Below, one piece after another: positions 1 through 12,752 of a DNA stretch of 64,000 bases (the stretch's first letter is position 1; each line of letters starts with the position of its first letter). This DNA comes from Chrysoperla carnea (taxonomy: Eukaryota > Arthropoda > Insecta > Neuroptera > Chrysopidae): the NCBI RefSeq assembly GCF_905475395.1, contig NC_058341.1:59527501-59591500 (forward strand), in the 5' to 3' direction. The notes beneath the pieces are model-generated. The model was not told the origin of the DNA, did no database searches, and saw nothing but the letters and a program-made list of their open reading frames with translations. Position numbers and translations under genes: made by a program.

Positions 1-150
1 TTTGATGCTCGATAAATGTGAGACGTTTCAATTCATTCCAGCGGTTTGAAGTGGGTGAAAATCACGTTCAAAAATTCCATAACATAGATTCAAAGATACA
101 TAGATACCGTACCAAGCTAATAAAAGCTTGATAAAAATAGATATTATTAA
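1..150. other. AT-rich sequence, no gene seen
   Basis: No coding or structured feature is recognisable here. A dispersed repeat begins at about 151. Confidence 0.4.
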
Positions 151-640
151 ACCCATTACCCCATAACCCATGATTACACTGTCACATTACACATACATTC
201 AAGTCACATATACATAACTGATATTCCCATATAATATATATATACTATATAATTTGGACCCTCATGGGTTAACAGTGATGTTAACGAAAAAATGTTTCAA
301 ACGAAAGTTGTTAATTTTTTTATAAGGAACACATTTTTTAGGAACAGATTTTTTTTAACAAAAGTTGTTAATTTTTTTACATTTAATCTTTTGTTCTATC
401 TTTAACGGTTTACAAAACCAAACTGCCCATTTACGAACTCGACCTCACTTTTTATGTCCTGAGCCCGCTGTAAAAATTTCAGCTAGATATCATTATTAGT
501 TTTTGAGTTATCGTGTTGACAGACTAATTAGGTGATTTTATGACACCTATACCAAAATTTTGTTCATAGTATCAATATTTTTAAGGGGTACAAACTTGGG
601 ACTTAACTTAGTATACTTTGCATATTTCATATACATGGTA
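151..640 (+). repeat. Dispersed ~480-bp repeat, copy A
   Basis: This stretch is collinear with 61544-62020 and partly with 19005-19260 (plus strand) and 43737-43985 (minus strand). Shared landmarks are GTCACATTACACATACAT near the start, GGGTTAACAGTGATGTT, CTCATTTACGAACTC-like text and ACACCTATACCAAAATTTTG near the end. It has no coding capacity. The best-preserved copy (61544-62020) ends in short inverted repeats, so this may be a non-autonomous DNA transposon. Confidence 0.65.
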
Positions 641-1589
641 CAAAAAGTCACTCCCTTTATCCATTTCCCTGGCGCTCGTACATCCTTAACAAATAATTTA
701 AATACTAAAACGAAAACTTACCAAGTTACCAAGCTACCAAGTTAAGAACACATTCTTTGTAGCCAGTAGTTACTTTTTTTTACAGTGTAAACTAAAATAT
801 TATTATTAAGCTATTAAGATTAATAATAATTTATTGTTGTTCCATCTTCAATGATTTACAAACTCACTTTATTTGTTATGTCTACGTGGTCGTGCATTAA
901 ATTAGATGTCAATAGAAAAATTTTTACAGCTATTATACATAAAAATAAAACATATTTTCTATTGTATATGATGAATGAATAATTGTTTAGAAAAACCTCA
1001 TAACTCACATAAAAATATGTGTCACAAACAAAATGGTTTTAATACTTCTAAGAAATAAATATCCAATAATAATAAAATAAAATTTTTTTTTAAGTATGAC
1101 TTATTTCTTTTTTTATTTCATTCATCCTACTTAGGTATTCTTTGTTTATAAAAACAAAATGAAAGCTACATCTTAATTAACCTTTTGACGAGCTCAAGTA
1201 TAAAATCTTAACAAAAACATAAATGTATAATGACCTGTAGTTGTCACAGAACCCTAATAAACTCGATTACGTTAGCCCAATAAAGTTGTGAAATCTCGTA
1301 GAAAGAAAATTCTTATTAAAAAAAATTATCATTCTTATTAAAAAAAAATGATATCAATTAATTGAGTAAATTTTCTGTAAAAAAGCATTTAAGTATTACG
1401 TAAGCTTATTTTCGGTGACTTCACACCTCAATCCACCTCTATAAGAGAAAATAAGAAAATCGTTAACCCCCTGCGACATCCCTCCCAACCCTCTAATGAT
1501 ATGACGTAAGAATTTTTATTAAACATCATAATTTAAAAACAAATCAAAGTATTTTTAAGGTTACAGTCAAGTACCTACTTAAACAAGTG
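641..1589. other. AT-rich intergenic sequence
   Basis: Homopolymer-rich DNA with stops in every frame. I see no gene, RNA or obvious repeat structure. Confidence 0.4.
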
Positions 1590-1860
1590 AAATTTTCAAA
1601 ACTGAAGAAAAGCCCGATAAATTTTTCGGGTACACAACCTTAAACTCGCATTACATTTAAGAACACTCTCTATTATATTACCTTTTTCATTAGAGCCTTT
1701 TCCAAACAGAACGATTTTAAGAATCATCGCATATTTTTTATTTTTCCGGGTACGGAACTTTAAACTCATACTTGAAACATAGCTTAGAACACTTCCCATT
1801 TAATAACCTTTCAAACGAAACCAAAACAATTAAGATCGGTTCATCCGTTTAGACGCTACG
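1590..1860 (-). repeat. Dispersed repeat with TTTTCGGGTA motif
   Basis: Related to 5825-6020 (same orientation) and 13610-13850 (opposite orientation, inside DCTN6 intron 3). Shared words are a CGGGTACGGAACCCTAAACTC-like block, AGAACACTCTCCATT and AACCGATTTTGA. The partial ORF here is a chance product of the repeat. Confidence 0.5.
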
Positions 1861-1862
1861 AT

Positions 1863-1902
1863 GCCACACACACACACACAGACACACACACACACACACA
1901 CA
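1863..1902. repeat. (CA)n microsatellite
   Basis: About 40 bp of alternating CA with one G interruption, directly before a hairpin element. Confidence 0.9.
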
Positions 1903-1904
1903 CC

Positions 1905-2131
1905 TAATTTTTTTAACTAAAGTACGAAAATGGTTGCTAAAAATTTGTTGTGCAAGTTTCTCTTTAGTACGTATTTATTTAATAATTTACTTGGCAAGTT
2001 TTTATTTTTATTTGATTCATTTGTCTACTCCGAAAACTTGCCAAGTTAAATATTAAATAAATTCGTACTGAGGAGAAACTTACACAATAAATATATAGCA
2101 ATCATTTTCGTACTTTAGTAAAAAAAAAATA
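1905..2131. repeat. Hairpin (foldback) MITE, ~227 bp
   Basis: The two halves are imperfect reverse complements. AACTAAAGTACGAAAATG on the left pairs with CATTTTCGTACTTTAGT on the right. ACTTGGCAAGTTTT pairs with AAAACTTGCCAAGT near the centre. No ORF. The family is unknown to me. Confidence 0.7.
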
Positions 2132-5076
2132 GGCCTTTATTAAGTATATTATTGCTCGGAAAACATAAAAGACAAAAACGTGACGTTTGGTATACGGCGC
2201 CCCTGAGTATATCTCTACTTAAATTCGAAAGCGCAACATTACTCTAAGATACAAGGGTGTCAAATATGCCCATTTTACGCACTGTATATATAGTCAAAGC
2301 ATTTATGTACATTTTCATATACATCATACATTACATTTTCAATTTTCGATTTTCCATCCAACTAAATATTCTACAGCTAACGCACTACTGTGCTATATGA
2401 TCTATTCGTTGTGTGTGTAGTCATGGTAGGGACAATAAAATCGATGCCAGCGCTTCCAGTGAAAAATTGTGGCGATAAAGGACACGATTATGACTAATTT
2501 ACAATTCTTTACATATTAATGTTATAGAAAATGTCAAATTAAAATTATTGAAAAACACAAAAAATAAAAATTGTAAAAATAAAAAATCAAATTGCACAAA
2601 TATTACTTTTCAAATGTAAATTATCATAATTATTTATTTAAATTTGTGAAACAAGAATATTAAATTTTCAATGTAAGTCATAATTGCAATCTATACAATT
2701 ATATATGCATCCATACAATTCTATCACGCACGGTGCGAATACATTTATAGTGCTTGCTTACTTCGTGAAAAAAACATTTCATGAAGACAAGTGTGTTATA
2801 AAGGTCTTAGTCAAGTTTTATATTATTAAAACTCAACAACAGTTCAATTTGTAAAAACCAAAAGTTTAGCGATTTAACGAAATTAGAGAGATTTTCCTCA
2901 GGGGCATAACTACCAGGGTTCACTGTGTCCTTCAAACGCGTGCCCACCTTGACTGACAAAAGAAAAGGTCGTCCCAAAAAACAGCTTAATATAAAGGGGG
3001 GTCATTTCATAATCGAAAATCGAGAAAATTATTTTTCCAATAAATAAGTTTCAGCGCCAAATATAGTAGTAGCTTTTTTCCCTTTTTGAAAAATTGATAT
3101 GAGGATGGTCTAAAAGGGGAAAGGGTTCATTTTTCCGGTGGAATCCATTTAAATTGATAGTAGATATGTCATTGAGGTCACTGAATCTGAATCTGTGATT
3201 GAAAAATGTAAAAATTTACACGACACCGAGAAAATGTAGTTTATTATATGTAATTCGAATTCATTCGAATTTATTCAAATAATTCGAATTATTTATTTAT
3301 TATAAACTTTAAAACGAAATGAATACAGTACATAATTATCTATGATGGTAACACGAACAATCAACCTATTATACTAAAGCTTCTCAAATCATAATTAAGT
3401 ATATATCATTTATATTCTAAGTTTATATGAAATTTTTCATGAAATAATTATCATAGTTTTTATTCACGATTTGAATTAGTACCTACTACGTACGATGTAG
3501 ATTTTTGTCAGCTGCGCACATTTTTAAATAATTAAAGGAAAAACCACATCTTGTATAAATAAATAGTAACAATTGATTAATAATAATTTATATTTAGAAC
3601 GTTTTGTGGTTTTTATAAAAACGTTCAAAGTATAAAATTCATTTTTACCTATACAACATTCAGTTTTGTTAAATTGGGATTTCTGTACCGATTTTGTAGC
3701 AAGTTGATGGATTAGCTTGATTTTAGTCTTAAAATACTAGTGACTAACTTTCAGGAACTGGACTAAAATTCATACTATGAAGTTTTCGGAGTCACTGGTG
3801 TGAAAATTGAAATGTTCAAAATGAAAGATATATTTATAGAGAATATTAATAGCAGTAAGATACGAATTAAGGTCATCCTTTACCAATCTGTTTTCCGAAT
3901 GTTAAATTATTTTTTTACAAGCTTTTATTTAGTTTTACCTATGCGTTGTTTGTAATCAAATCTTACAAGTTCTCGATTTTGACACACTTCTCGATTTCCA
4001 ATTGAGCTGAAATTTTGCATGCATACCATATTAAGCTGAAATTTTACATATCATATTGAGCTAAAATTTTGCAATCGAATGACAGTGTATGCCGTTAAAA
4101 GTAACTGAAAATAAGCGATTTTATGAATTTATTCAAAGGGAAAAAAATGAAGGTTTTGGCATCTAGTTTAAAACCCTTCTAACTCGCAATCTCATAAGTG
4201 CTAGGGTTGCGTTAATTAACACTTTGTATAGATTAGATTTGTTATAGAAACGATTTTTGGTCAATATCTCGGAAACCATCAACTTTATGAAAAATAGTTT
4301 CAAACAAAAATTGTCGGAAATTTTTTTCCCTAAAATAATGTAGAATCAAAAATTGATATCTTTTGCCATTTTTCCGAAAATTATGAAAAACGGCCAAACA
4401 TGTATATTTGTATGCTTATCAACAATATCTTGAAACTAATTGATTTTATAAAAAAATTTTCAAACGAAAGTTGTTGGAAAATTAAAAAAAACGTATTACC
4501 GCGTGCTAGGCTAAAAACGTTTCTACAAGCAAGTAACATAAAAATGAAAAAATTGTTTGGTAAAATAAAACATCCACATAAAAATATTAAATTATTTATT
4601 TCCTTTTCCTAGATGAAAACAATGGCTTGCGAACAGAACAAAATGTTAATTAATAAAACAATTTAATATTTACATAATTTGTTATCAAGTAAGTTATATG
4701 GCCCCGTATAAATTATACACAAAAAATGATGTATACAAAATCTGTGGTACCGTTTTTTTCCTTTATTAAAATATAAATATGAACTAAAAAACTTTTTTTA
4801 ATTTTATAGATGTTGTCGTTACACATTGAAGTCTTATTTTTTTAATTATATTTAAATAATGATAAAAATATTTAAACTTAAAAGATAAGAACATTTTTTT
4901 TTTTTAAATATTTTCTTTCTAATCTATACCAACGATACGAATGTAAAATGTAAATAAAATAATATATAAATTTAGAACCGTAATAATATTCTGCTAATCA
5001 GTAATATCAACATTAAAATTGTATATTCGTAAAGTGATTATAAACTCAATATTACAGATCATATACAGGCTATTCC
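2132..5076. other. AT-rich intergenic sequence
   Basis: No gene is supported. There is a short run rich in AATTCGAA and its permutations at 3245-3296. The 70-codon ORF at 4400-4612 has no recognisable domain and reads like AT-rich noise. Confidence 0.4.
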
Positions 5077-5591
5077 ATAATAGGGTATTTTTGAAAAAGT
5101 ACTTCAAAATGTTGATTTTGCTAATAAAAATTTATTTCGGAAAAATACACACACCTTCTTGTCAAAAACTTTAATTAAATTTTAAACTTTTTTAAACTGT
5201 CAAAAACGCGGGCATCCAATTTGGTGACGTAATATCGATATCATTATACGAAAACAAGTTTTTACACAGATAAGTTTGACAGATATATTCATAGACAACT
5301 AATTATAATAAATATAAATATTTATTATCTATGGATATATTATACCCAGCTGTCTACACTGAACTAACTGATGGTCTATGATCCATACCGCTATGACATC
5401 ACAGCAGGGCTTACCCGCGTTTCAGGTCACGTCATATACAGTTTAAAAATTACGATTTTTAATTTTAATATTATAAAAGAAAAATGTGCTTTTATGACTC
5501 GAAATCAGAATATTTAAGTATATTTTTACATAAATTTTAACTTTTTTCAAATTTCATGATTTATTTTTGACTAACGATAATACCCTATTGA
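5077..5591. repeat. Possible TIR element, ~515 bp
   Basis: Begins AATAGGGTAT and ends ATACCCTATT, a perfect 10-bp terminal inverted repeat. There is weaker internal inverted similarity (ACGCGGG on the left, CCCGCGT on the right). No ORF and no clear target duplication. It could be a MITE or a coincidence of AT-rich ends. Confidence 0.4.
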
Positions 5592-5824
5592 TAGTAGAAA
5601 AGTACACCAGTAAATAGAAAAGCACACTAAACATTTCAGTCTAACACATTGTTATTAATGGCAAGTATAACATTTTTTTAAGAATTAAAAATTGAGGCTT
5701 TAGAACTATACTTGATGCGTTTTATCTAGGCCAACATTTCAAAAAACAAAGTAAATTTTTAAAGCACGCAGTTTAATTTAAGTAGTTCGATCTGATATAA
5801 AACGAAATTAACAAAATTTAAAAA

Positions 5825-6020
5825 AGCTCCGCTAAATTTCTCGGGTACGGAACCCTATACTCGCATTTGAAACATATCTAAGAACGGTCTCCATTAAATT
5901 TCCTTTTTCCTTAAAGCCTTTTCCAAACTGAGCCGATTTTGAAGATCATCGCCAATTTTTTAGTTTATTCAGGTATGGAACCCTAAACTCGCACTTGGAA
6001 CAAGTACACTCTCCATTTAG
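5825..6020 (-). repeat. Dispersed repeat with CTCGGGTACGGAACCC motif
   Basis: Same family as 1590-1860. It contains two internal versions of the GGAACCCTA-AACTCGCA block about 120 bp apart, so the family may itself be internally repeated. Confidence 0.5.
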
Positions 6021-6680
6021 TAACAATATAAATTCGAATCCATTAAATTATTCGAATCAATTGTACTAGTAGGCTCGAAACACACTTAAAAATTCAAAAA
6101 GTTGGCCTCGATAAAATTCTTCTTCTCTAAAATTTTTAGTATGATAAAATTAAATAAAAATCATAATAAAAGAGTAAAAAATCTTGCATTATTGAAATTT
6201 GACACAGTTGTGTATTAGCTTGTAAAAACTCGGTACCAAAAAAACGACTTTTATAACTTTTTGATGATTTGACTTTATAGTTTATACCATTTTATCATAA
6301 TAAACATCAATAATAATCGAAATGAATTTGATGTTTAAATTTGTGTACAAAATTTAGTAAACAAACGTAAATAATAAATAAATTATTAGCTACTCTCTCC
6401 TTAGATGCCTTTAACTGTTAAATTTTCGTAAACTTTATCTTAATTAATATAAAAACACACATTATTAAGCCATAATTTCAAAAGCGTATTTTTTGACAAT
6501 TTTAAGTCGAAAATGCCTTATATATTTTTCCAAATGCATTATTAAATTAAATCAATAAAGTAAAGGCATTGTTGAGTAAATGCAGTTGAATTTGGAGTAT
6601 CCGAAACATGTCGCATTATTAAATGTAATAAAGTGCTTAAGCGAAAATTAAAGTGTTTAAATTTATTTATTAACATAATA
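6021..6680. other. AT-rich intergenic sequence
   Basis: Nothing recognisable between the dispersed repeat and the MITE that follows. Confidence 0.4.
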
Positions 6681-7102
6681 CAGTGCAACCTCGATATAAC
6701 GAATCTGAAGGGAACCAGTAAATATTCGTTATATCAAGTAATTCGTTAAACTGAGGTTTGTTATATTGAGGTTAAGTTGGTCTAAAATTCGTTATAAAGA
6801 GGAAAAAAGTGTCGGAACCTCTCGCGACATGAATTACATACTATGGAGTATACTAACTGTCATATATTGGTGGGACTTTATACGTTATATAAAGGTTTTG
6901 AATTGACGAATTTCGTTATATAGAGGTATTTAAATTTTTTATGTAGTTGAAAATTCGTTATATAGAGGCTGTTCGCAAAAAATATTCGTAATGTAGAGGT
7001 ATATTTTATATTGACTCTTATGGACAATTCAAGGGGATTGCGAAAAATTCGTCAAATCGAGGAATTCGTTATATTGAGGTTCGTTATATTAAGGTTGCAC
7101 TG
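6681..7102. mobile_element. pogo/Tigger-like MITE with TA duplication
   Basis: The left end is CAGTGCAACCTCGATATAAC. The right end is its imperfect reverse complement, ending AAGGTTGCACTG, and both are flanked by TA (6679-6680, 7103-7104). The body repeats short TTCGTTATAT-AGAGG words in both orientations. CAG...CTG termini with TA target duplication are typical of pogo/Tigger-type Tc1-mariner elements. At 422 bp without an ORF it is non-autonomous. Confidence 0.75.
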
Positions 7103-7104
7103 TA

Positions 7105-8471
7105 TATTTAAACAAAAATTTTAATTAATAAAAAATTTAAGCTTTACTTTAGTCAACAATTTCTTTATTTTATTGGTTAAATTTAATGGTGCTCATAACT
7201 CCTTAAGTATTGGGTTTTGGACAAAAGTATATAAGGCACTTTCCGCTTAAAATTGTCAAAATATTACGCTCTTAAACTATGGCCATCGAGTTAAGGAACA
7301 CCGACTACAGAGCCTACAGCTTCTGTTTAAAAATATTTTTATTAACAGCGTAGTTTTTATGTTTAGCAAGTTATACTCATTTTGAGCATTTTTGGCTAAT
7401 TTAATAAGAGTATTTTTAACACTTTACCAGAAGCATCACAATCTATTTTGTAGCAATTTCTCCCCATTGACATTTTAATCATTAGACCAAAAAATCTTAA
7501 AACATGCAAATTATAAAAAATCTGCACCAGGAAAAAATAATTCAAAAGGGACATATCATATTCTGGAAACGGATATGACTCTTGTTATAAAATCGGGGTA
7601 AGTATAGTTCATGTTAAGAAAAAATTTTTTTGCTGGAATGTGGTAATGCTATTCATCCTAGACTTAAGACCGAAAAATAATCTACCCTTAGAAAATTCCC
7701 GGGATTAAATTTATCATCAAGACTGAGATTCTATTCATCCAAGTCTTAGGGATGAGAAGGATTTTAAGCCTTTTTTTAAACGCATTAAGATGGTAAAAAA
7801 TCATTTAAAAAAATTGATGAATTTTTTGTTTTACAATGTTTTGAAATCGCGCAGTTCTCGCTTCATCTTGATGCATAATTTCCTCAAAATGATCATTTTC
7901 TAATTTAACCCCTTGCTATCTGACGATAAAGATCATAATATTAAATTACAAATAATAATTAATTGAATTGATGTCGAAGAAAAACCGCATTTGTAGGTAA
8001 TGATTTATATTTACAAAACCAATAATTAATATTACTTTTATACCTATCTATATTACATAATAGACTCGAGCATACTAAAAAAAAGTTTATCTAGTCATAA
8101 AATATATTTTTAAATATTCATAAAAAGAAATATAGCCGTAAAATCTGAAAAATGTTTTATGAATTTCATCATTTAACAATAAAGATAACGTTATGTTAAA
8201 AAAATGATATCGTTTTTTATTTTCATGTTTTTTTTTTATACATTTTTTTTTTTTTTTTAAATAAAAAAAAAGTAAAAATTAAGCATTCCAAGTGAAAAGT
8301 ATTTTAGAAAATTGTTGCAAAGTCTAGCACTCTCTAATACAAAAAATCTTCACTGAAAAATACATCACTGCTCTCTGACACACTAAATAAATGCTTTCTA
8401 TATCATACAGTCAATTAGTACAGCAAAAAGATCTTACAAAAGTCGGTTAATAAAGCAAAATGAAAGAAACC
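7105..8471. other. AT-rich intergenic sequence
   Basis: Contains poly(T)/poly(A) runs at about 8227-8272. No gene or structured repeat is evident. Confidence 0.4.
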
Positions 8472-8872
8472 GCTTGCATTTTGCTAAACCTCATGGAAAT
8501 TGTTTCTTAGGTATCAAATATCATTAATAAGACATCAGTTAGTGATGCAAATGTGTTTCCCTTTGCTTAATTCAATGAAACGATCAATGTTAGAGTTGAC
8601 TTACAAAAGTAGTAAATAGGCAACTTGTATGACGTAAATGTTAGATGTTTGTCAAAAAATCGAAAAGTATTATACATGTATAACCTATACGTAATTCATG
8701 TTGTCTTTTTATTAATTTTGTAAGTCAACTTTAACATTGATCGTTCCATTGAATTAACAACTTATTGTTTATTAACAATTAGAAACATTTGCATCACTAA
8801 CTGATGCCTTACTAAAGATATTTAACACCAAAGAAACGCATTCCATGAGGTTCTAGCAAAATAACTGTAAGC
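8472..8872. repeat. Foldback element, ~400 bp
   Basis: The left arm (8472-8620) and right arm (8715-8872) are imperfect reverse complements. Examples are GATGCAAATGTGTTTC with GAAACATTTGCATC, and AACGATCAATGTTAGAGTTG with CAACTTTAACATTGATCGTT. There is no coding sequence. Confidence 0.7.
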
Positions 8873-9300
8873 TGTACTAAATATAAACCTGCAAAAGTTT
8901 TAAATAATTTATATTATTAATACGAGATAATCTTGATGTTAAAGTGGCCATATTACCCATATAATTGTAAAACTAGTGATACCATAATAAAATTTAAAAG
9001 TTAAATTAAAATTGATTAAAAAACGAAGAAGTTATATGCAATCAAAGATCGTATCCCAAAGTTGCCCATCTCCTTTTAGCAAAACAAAGTTTTATATGTA
9101 GTCTCTATGGCAATACCAACGTATAAAGTCACAAGTGGGAATCTTCCTCTTTGTTTAATAAGGAATTTTAAACGTTCCTATCTTGCATACTAGTAAAGAT
9201 TTTTTTAAACCAATTTCTCTTTTCTGCACGTCCAGTGAGAGTTCTTCACCTGAAAGGATAACAAAAATTTAGTCCGATCCCCTATTGTAGCTTGTAGCCA
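8873..9300. other. AT-rich intergenic sequence
   Basis: No gene or clear repeat seen. Confidence 0.35.
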
Positions 9301-9735
9301 ATCTTAAACACGATTTCTTAAGAAAATTGAGGCGAAAGTCGATTATTCAGCTTCGACTTCGGCCAGAAATCGACCTTCGGTTGGACACTGTGTATAACTC
9401 ATTCTCGACCAAAATTTCGAATTCAGCCACCTCCGACAAAAACAAATACCTTCGATTTTTTCCAACAACAAATAAATTGCGAGATATTTTTTCTCTAGAT
9501 CAACTTTTAGAGATGATTTAAATTTTTCTATATTTTACAGTCAATATAAACCTTCAATATAAAAGTTATAAATCATTTATTTTATTAATTCTAGCTTGTA
9601 GCCAATCTTGAACAAAATTTTTTGGAAATCTTAAGCCTTCGACTTCAGCTTTGGCTTCCGCCAAAGGTTGTATCGACTTCTTGTTGTATCGACCTTCGGT
9701 CAGAAATTTTCAGTTGACTTAGCAATAATATCGAC
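9301..9735. repeat. CTTCGGC/GGTCGA-rich dispersed repeat
   Basis: Clusters of TTCGACTTCGGC, ATCGACCTTCGGT and related words. The same vocabulary recurs at 63495-63830. AGCTTGTAGCCAATCTT also occurs twice here (at about 9290 and 9593). The 64-codon ORF inside is a by-product of the repeat. Confidence 0.5.
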
Positions 9736-9899
9736 TGGGTATATGCTAATGTAGCTAATTTAAGAATAACAATTTTTAATTTGTGAAACATTTGAAAAAG
9801 TTTTTCTTAGTGAATAACTGGTACGTCTAAACCCATGATAATATGATACATCTTTGAACCATTCCCAAGTAAAAACATCGAAAATTTCCATATGACTAA

Positions 9900-10700
9900 G
9901 AAACAATCCATCCTGGCTCGAGATGAAAGCTATTTTAACCATATTCCTGAGAAAAAATTAAACCATATGGCTGAAATGCACGCTATCAATGACATTTGGC
10001 TGAGATTTAAATTATAAAAAACATGATTAAAATGTTATGTATCCTAGTCACAAGGCTGAGATGTAAACTAAGCTAGCCATATGGCTGAGATACAAGCTAT
10101 TTTAGCCCGAGATGAATTCGACTTTAACTGTTTTACTGAGGAAAAATTGAACCATAAAGCTCTAATGCAAACTAACAACCTAGCAATTTGGTTTAAATTC
10201 ACATTATCAACGCCATTTGAGTTAAATTCAAATTATAAAAGACGTTGTTAATATGTAGCGTATCTTAGCCACATGGCTGAGATGTTAACTAAGCAAGACA
10301 TATGGCTGAGATACAAGCTATTTTAGCCCGAGATAAAATCGACTTTAATTGTTTTACTAAGGAAAAATTGAACCATAAAGCTCTAATGCAAACTAACAAC
10401 CTAGCAATTTGGTTTAAATTCACATTATCAACGCCATTTGGGTTTGATTCAAATTATAAACGCCGTTGTCAACATGCAACGCGTATTTTAGCCACATGGC
10501 TGAGATGTAAACTAAGTTAACCATATGACTGGGATACAAACTATTTTAGCCCGAGATGAAATCTATTTTAAACCATAAAGCCCTGATGTAAACTAACAAC
10601 CTATTCATATGGCTTAAATTCATTTTATCAAATCCATTTTTCTGAAATACAAATTATAAAAGACATGGTTAAGATGCAATGTATCCTAGTCATATTGCTC
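9900..10700. repeat. ~220-bp tandem repeat with AGCCATATGGCT core
   Basis: Two near-identical adjacent units start at about 10084 and 10305, with more degenerate units on either side. Each contains GGCTGAGATACAAGCTATTT, an AGCTCTAATGCAAACTAAC block and the perfect palindrome AGCCATATGGCT or a variant. The core links it to the large satellite at 19848-23285. Confidence 0.75.
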
Positions 10701-11370
10701 AAGATGCAATTAAAGATTCTTTTGTATAGGAACGATCTAGATTTATACGGTTTAGATTGTTGACAAGCTCGCAGCAATTAAAAAAACCTAATTGAAAACC
10801 TTATGCAAATAGATTGTATATACTATTAGCGAGGGGTTTTAATATTTTAGCAAATAATGTATGTCTTTAACAATTTTGAGTAATTGCCAATTAATTTAAA
10901 TTTATCATTACAAAAATTTATTGGTAACTACCTGCTTCTTGCTGCTTCGCCGCGATAATGAACTATTTAAATTATTTTCTATTTATTCACATAATGATTC
11001 GTTTATTGAATCATTGATTCATTTAGAATGGCCCTCAATTATTCCCTCTATACACCAATCGCCATAAATGCCAATTTTAAAAACAAATATATCATATACT
11101 ATCATTTTAACCACTCACCCTCGCGTAGTACACAGCTCTTTAACAAAAACTTTACTTCCATCCTTTGGACAATAAAGAGAGCCTTCTTGTCCAAGATTTG
11201 ACTCTCCGGACGGCTATGGCCCCACATCACAGGAAAAAACTGTATATGATATGTAAAAAAAATTAAATTTTAAAAAAATATTCTATTTGAGGAGAGGTAC
11301 AGTTTGTAGTGAAAATTTTCAAATTTTACCATAAGTTTCAAGGAATTTCACGGCGAAAGCAGTAAACCTC
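10701..11370. other. AT-rich intergenic sequence
   Basis: No gene seen. Confidence 0.35.
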
Positions 11371-11935
11371 ATCGTTCTAGCATGTATAGAAGAAAAAAAA
11401 TAGTCTTGGAGGTGTTTTCTCCAGTTTTTGGAAGATTGCGACGAAATTTTGTTTCAAAGTTTTCTGTTAATTTGACTTTATTACGCACTCAAAAGCAAAA
11501 ACCCTATCATTCTAGCGTGAATAGAAGTGCAAAGGGTATAGTTTCACCCGACGTGATCTCCCACAAACTTGCATCCCCTATTTTTACCTCCTTTAGGATA
11601 AAATTTTCACAAACTTTGAATTTCGTATTTATTTATATCTAATTAAAAGCTTCAAAAATAAGTTTTAAGCTTCTAGTTTAAAAATGACGTAATTTCCATA
11701 CAAACTTGCATCCCTTATTTCAACCACTTACAGCCCTTTTACGCTTTAAAAAGCTTATATCTTTTTTTCAAGCTCTAGACTATATATAGTATTGGTATAG
11801 ATATCTATACCAAATTTCATTTAAATCGATTCTGCAGTTTAGGCGTGATTGCGTAACAGACAGGCAGAGTTATTTTCGCATTTATAACACTAGGATAAGA
11901 ATAAGGATAAGGATTACACATCTAGGGAGCAAATT
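11371..11935 (+). repeat. Interspersed repeat ending in a (GGATAA)n-like tail
   Basis: It contains the blocks ACCAAATTTCATTTAAATCG, GTAACAGACAGGCAGAG and TTTCGCATTTATAACACTAG, then AGGATAAGAATAAGGATAAGG. Such text is common at the 3' end of insect interspersed repeats. The 86-codon ORF at 11382-11642 has no recognisable domain. Confidence 0.45.
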
Positions 11936-11987
11936 GTCAAACATAAGATATGAAACTTTTCCACTTGTTCCCGTGGTGTGAATACTA

Positions 11988-12309
11988 CAGTAGAATCTCG
12001 ATAACTTAAACCTCGGTAACATAAAAACCTCTGTTACTTCAAAAAATACTATGTTCCCTTCCCATCAGAGCCCAAAACCTCTATAACTTAAAAGACGCAA
12101 CCTCTATAACTTAAATAAATAATCTCTGTATAGGCCCTCAGTAACTACATAGAAACATGTACATACCTCTATATTAACTAGGGTACATAGAAACATGTAC
12201 ATAACTCTATATTAACCTTTACCTAACATAGACACTTGATAACTTAAAACCTCTATAACTTAAAATATTTTGTGTTTCCCTTGGACTTTAACTTATCGAG
12301 ATTCTACTG
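11988..12309. mobile_element. pogo/Tigger-like MITE, second family
   Basis: Ends CAGTAGAATCTCGATAACTT and AAGTT-ATCGAGATTCTACTG-like form a terminal inverted repeat flanked by TA (11986-11987 and 12310-12311). Internal words such as CCTCTATAACTTAAA repeat. No ORF. It has the same general plan as 6681-7102 but a different sequence. Confidence 0.75.
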
Positions 12310-12752
12310 TATTTTTCTGCTCGAAGGAGGTGGAATGCGGCAACTTCGTTTAGCGCAGCGGAAAAGTTTTTTTTTTCATAACTTTAAGCGTCTAAGCTTT
12401 CGCACTCCAAAAAGCTCAGAAAACCGAAGCATACTATATTATATTCAGGAGGATCAAATCAATCATAGTATATGGTTTTTTTTTAAATTCGACGCGTAAA
12501 TTAAAACACATGCGATGATGCGATTGTGTTTGTCATCATTCATAATGAAATTAATTTAATCTTCTTAGTACAACTGCTTATAGATGCCACTACTCCACTA
12601 GTTATAAATATCATTTCTCCACTACGTCTTATAGATGGCACTGCTCTACCTCTTAAAATATAAGTATAGTTCGATGTTAATAGATGGCTACACTTTCTAA
12701 ACATATTGACAGTTGTCTTGTCTGTCAAAATTAGTGAAAATCTTTATTTAAA
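12310..12752. promoter_or_regulatory. Upstream region of DCTN6
   Basis: 443 bp between the MITE and the DCTN6 start codon. It should hold the promoter and 5' UTR, but no TATA box or other defined site can be placed with confidence. A short phrase, ATAGATG(C/G)C(A/T)C-ACT, recurs about three times at 12573-12695. Confidence 0.3.

Noticed and set aside
9327-9521. 64-codon protein with Arg/Leu-rich start
   Set aside because: It lies in a CTTCGGC-rich dispersed repeat also found at 63495-63830, and there is no recognised domain.
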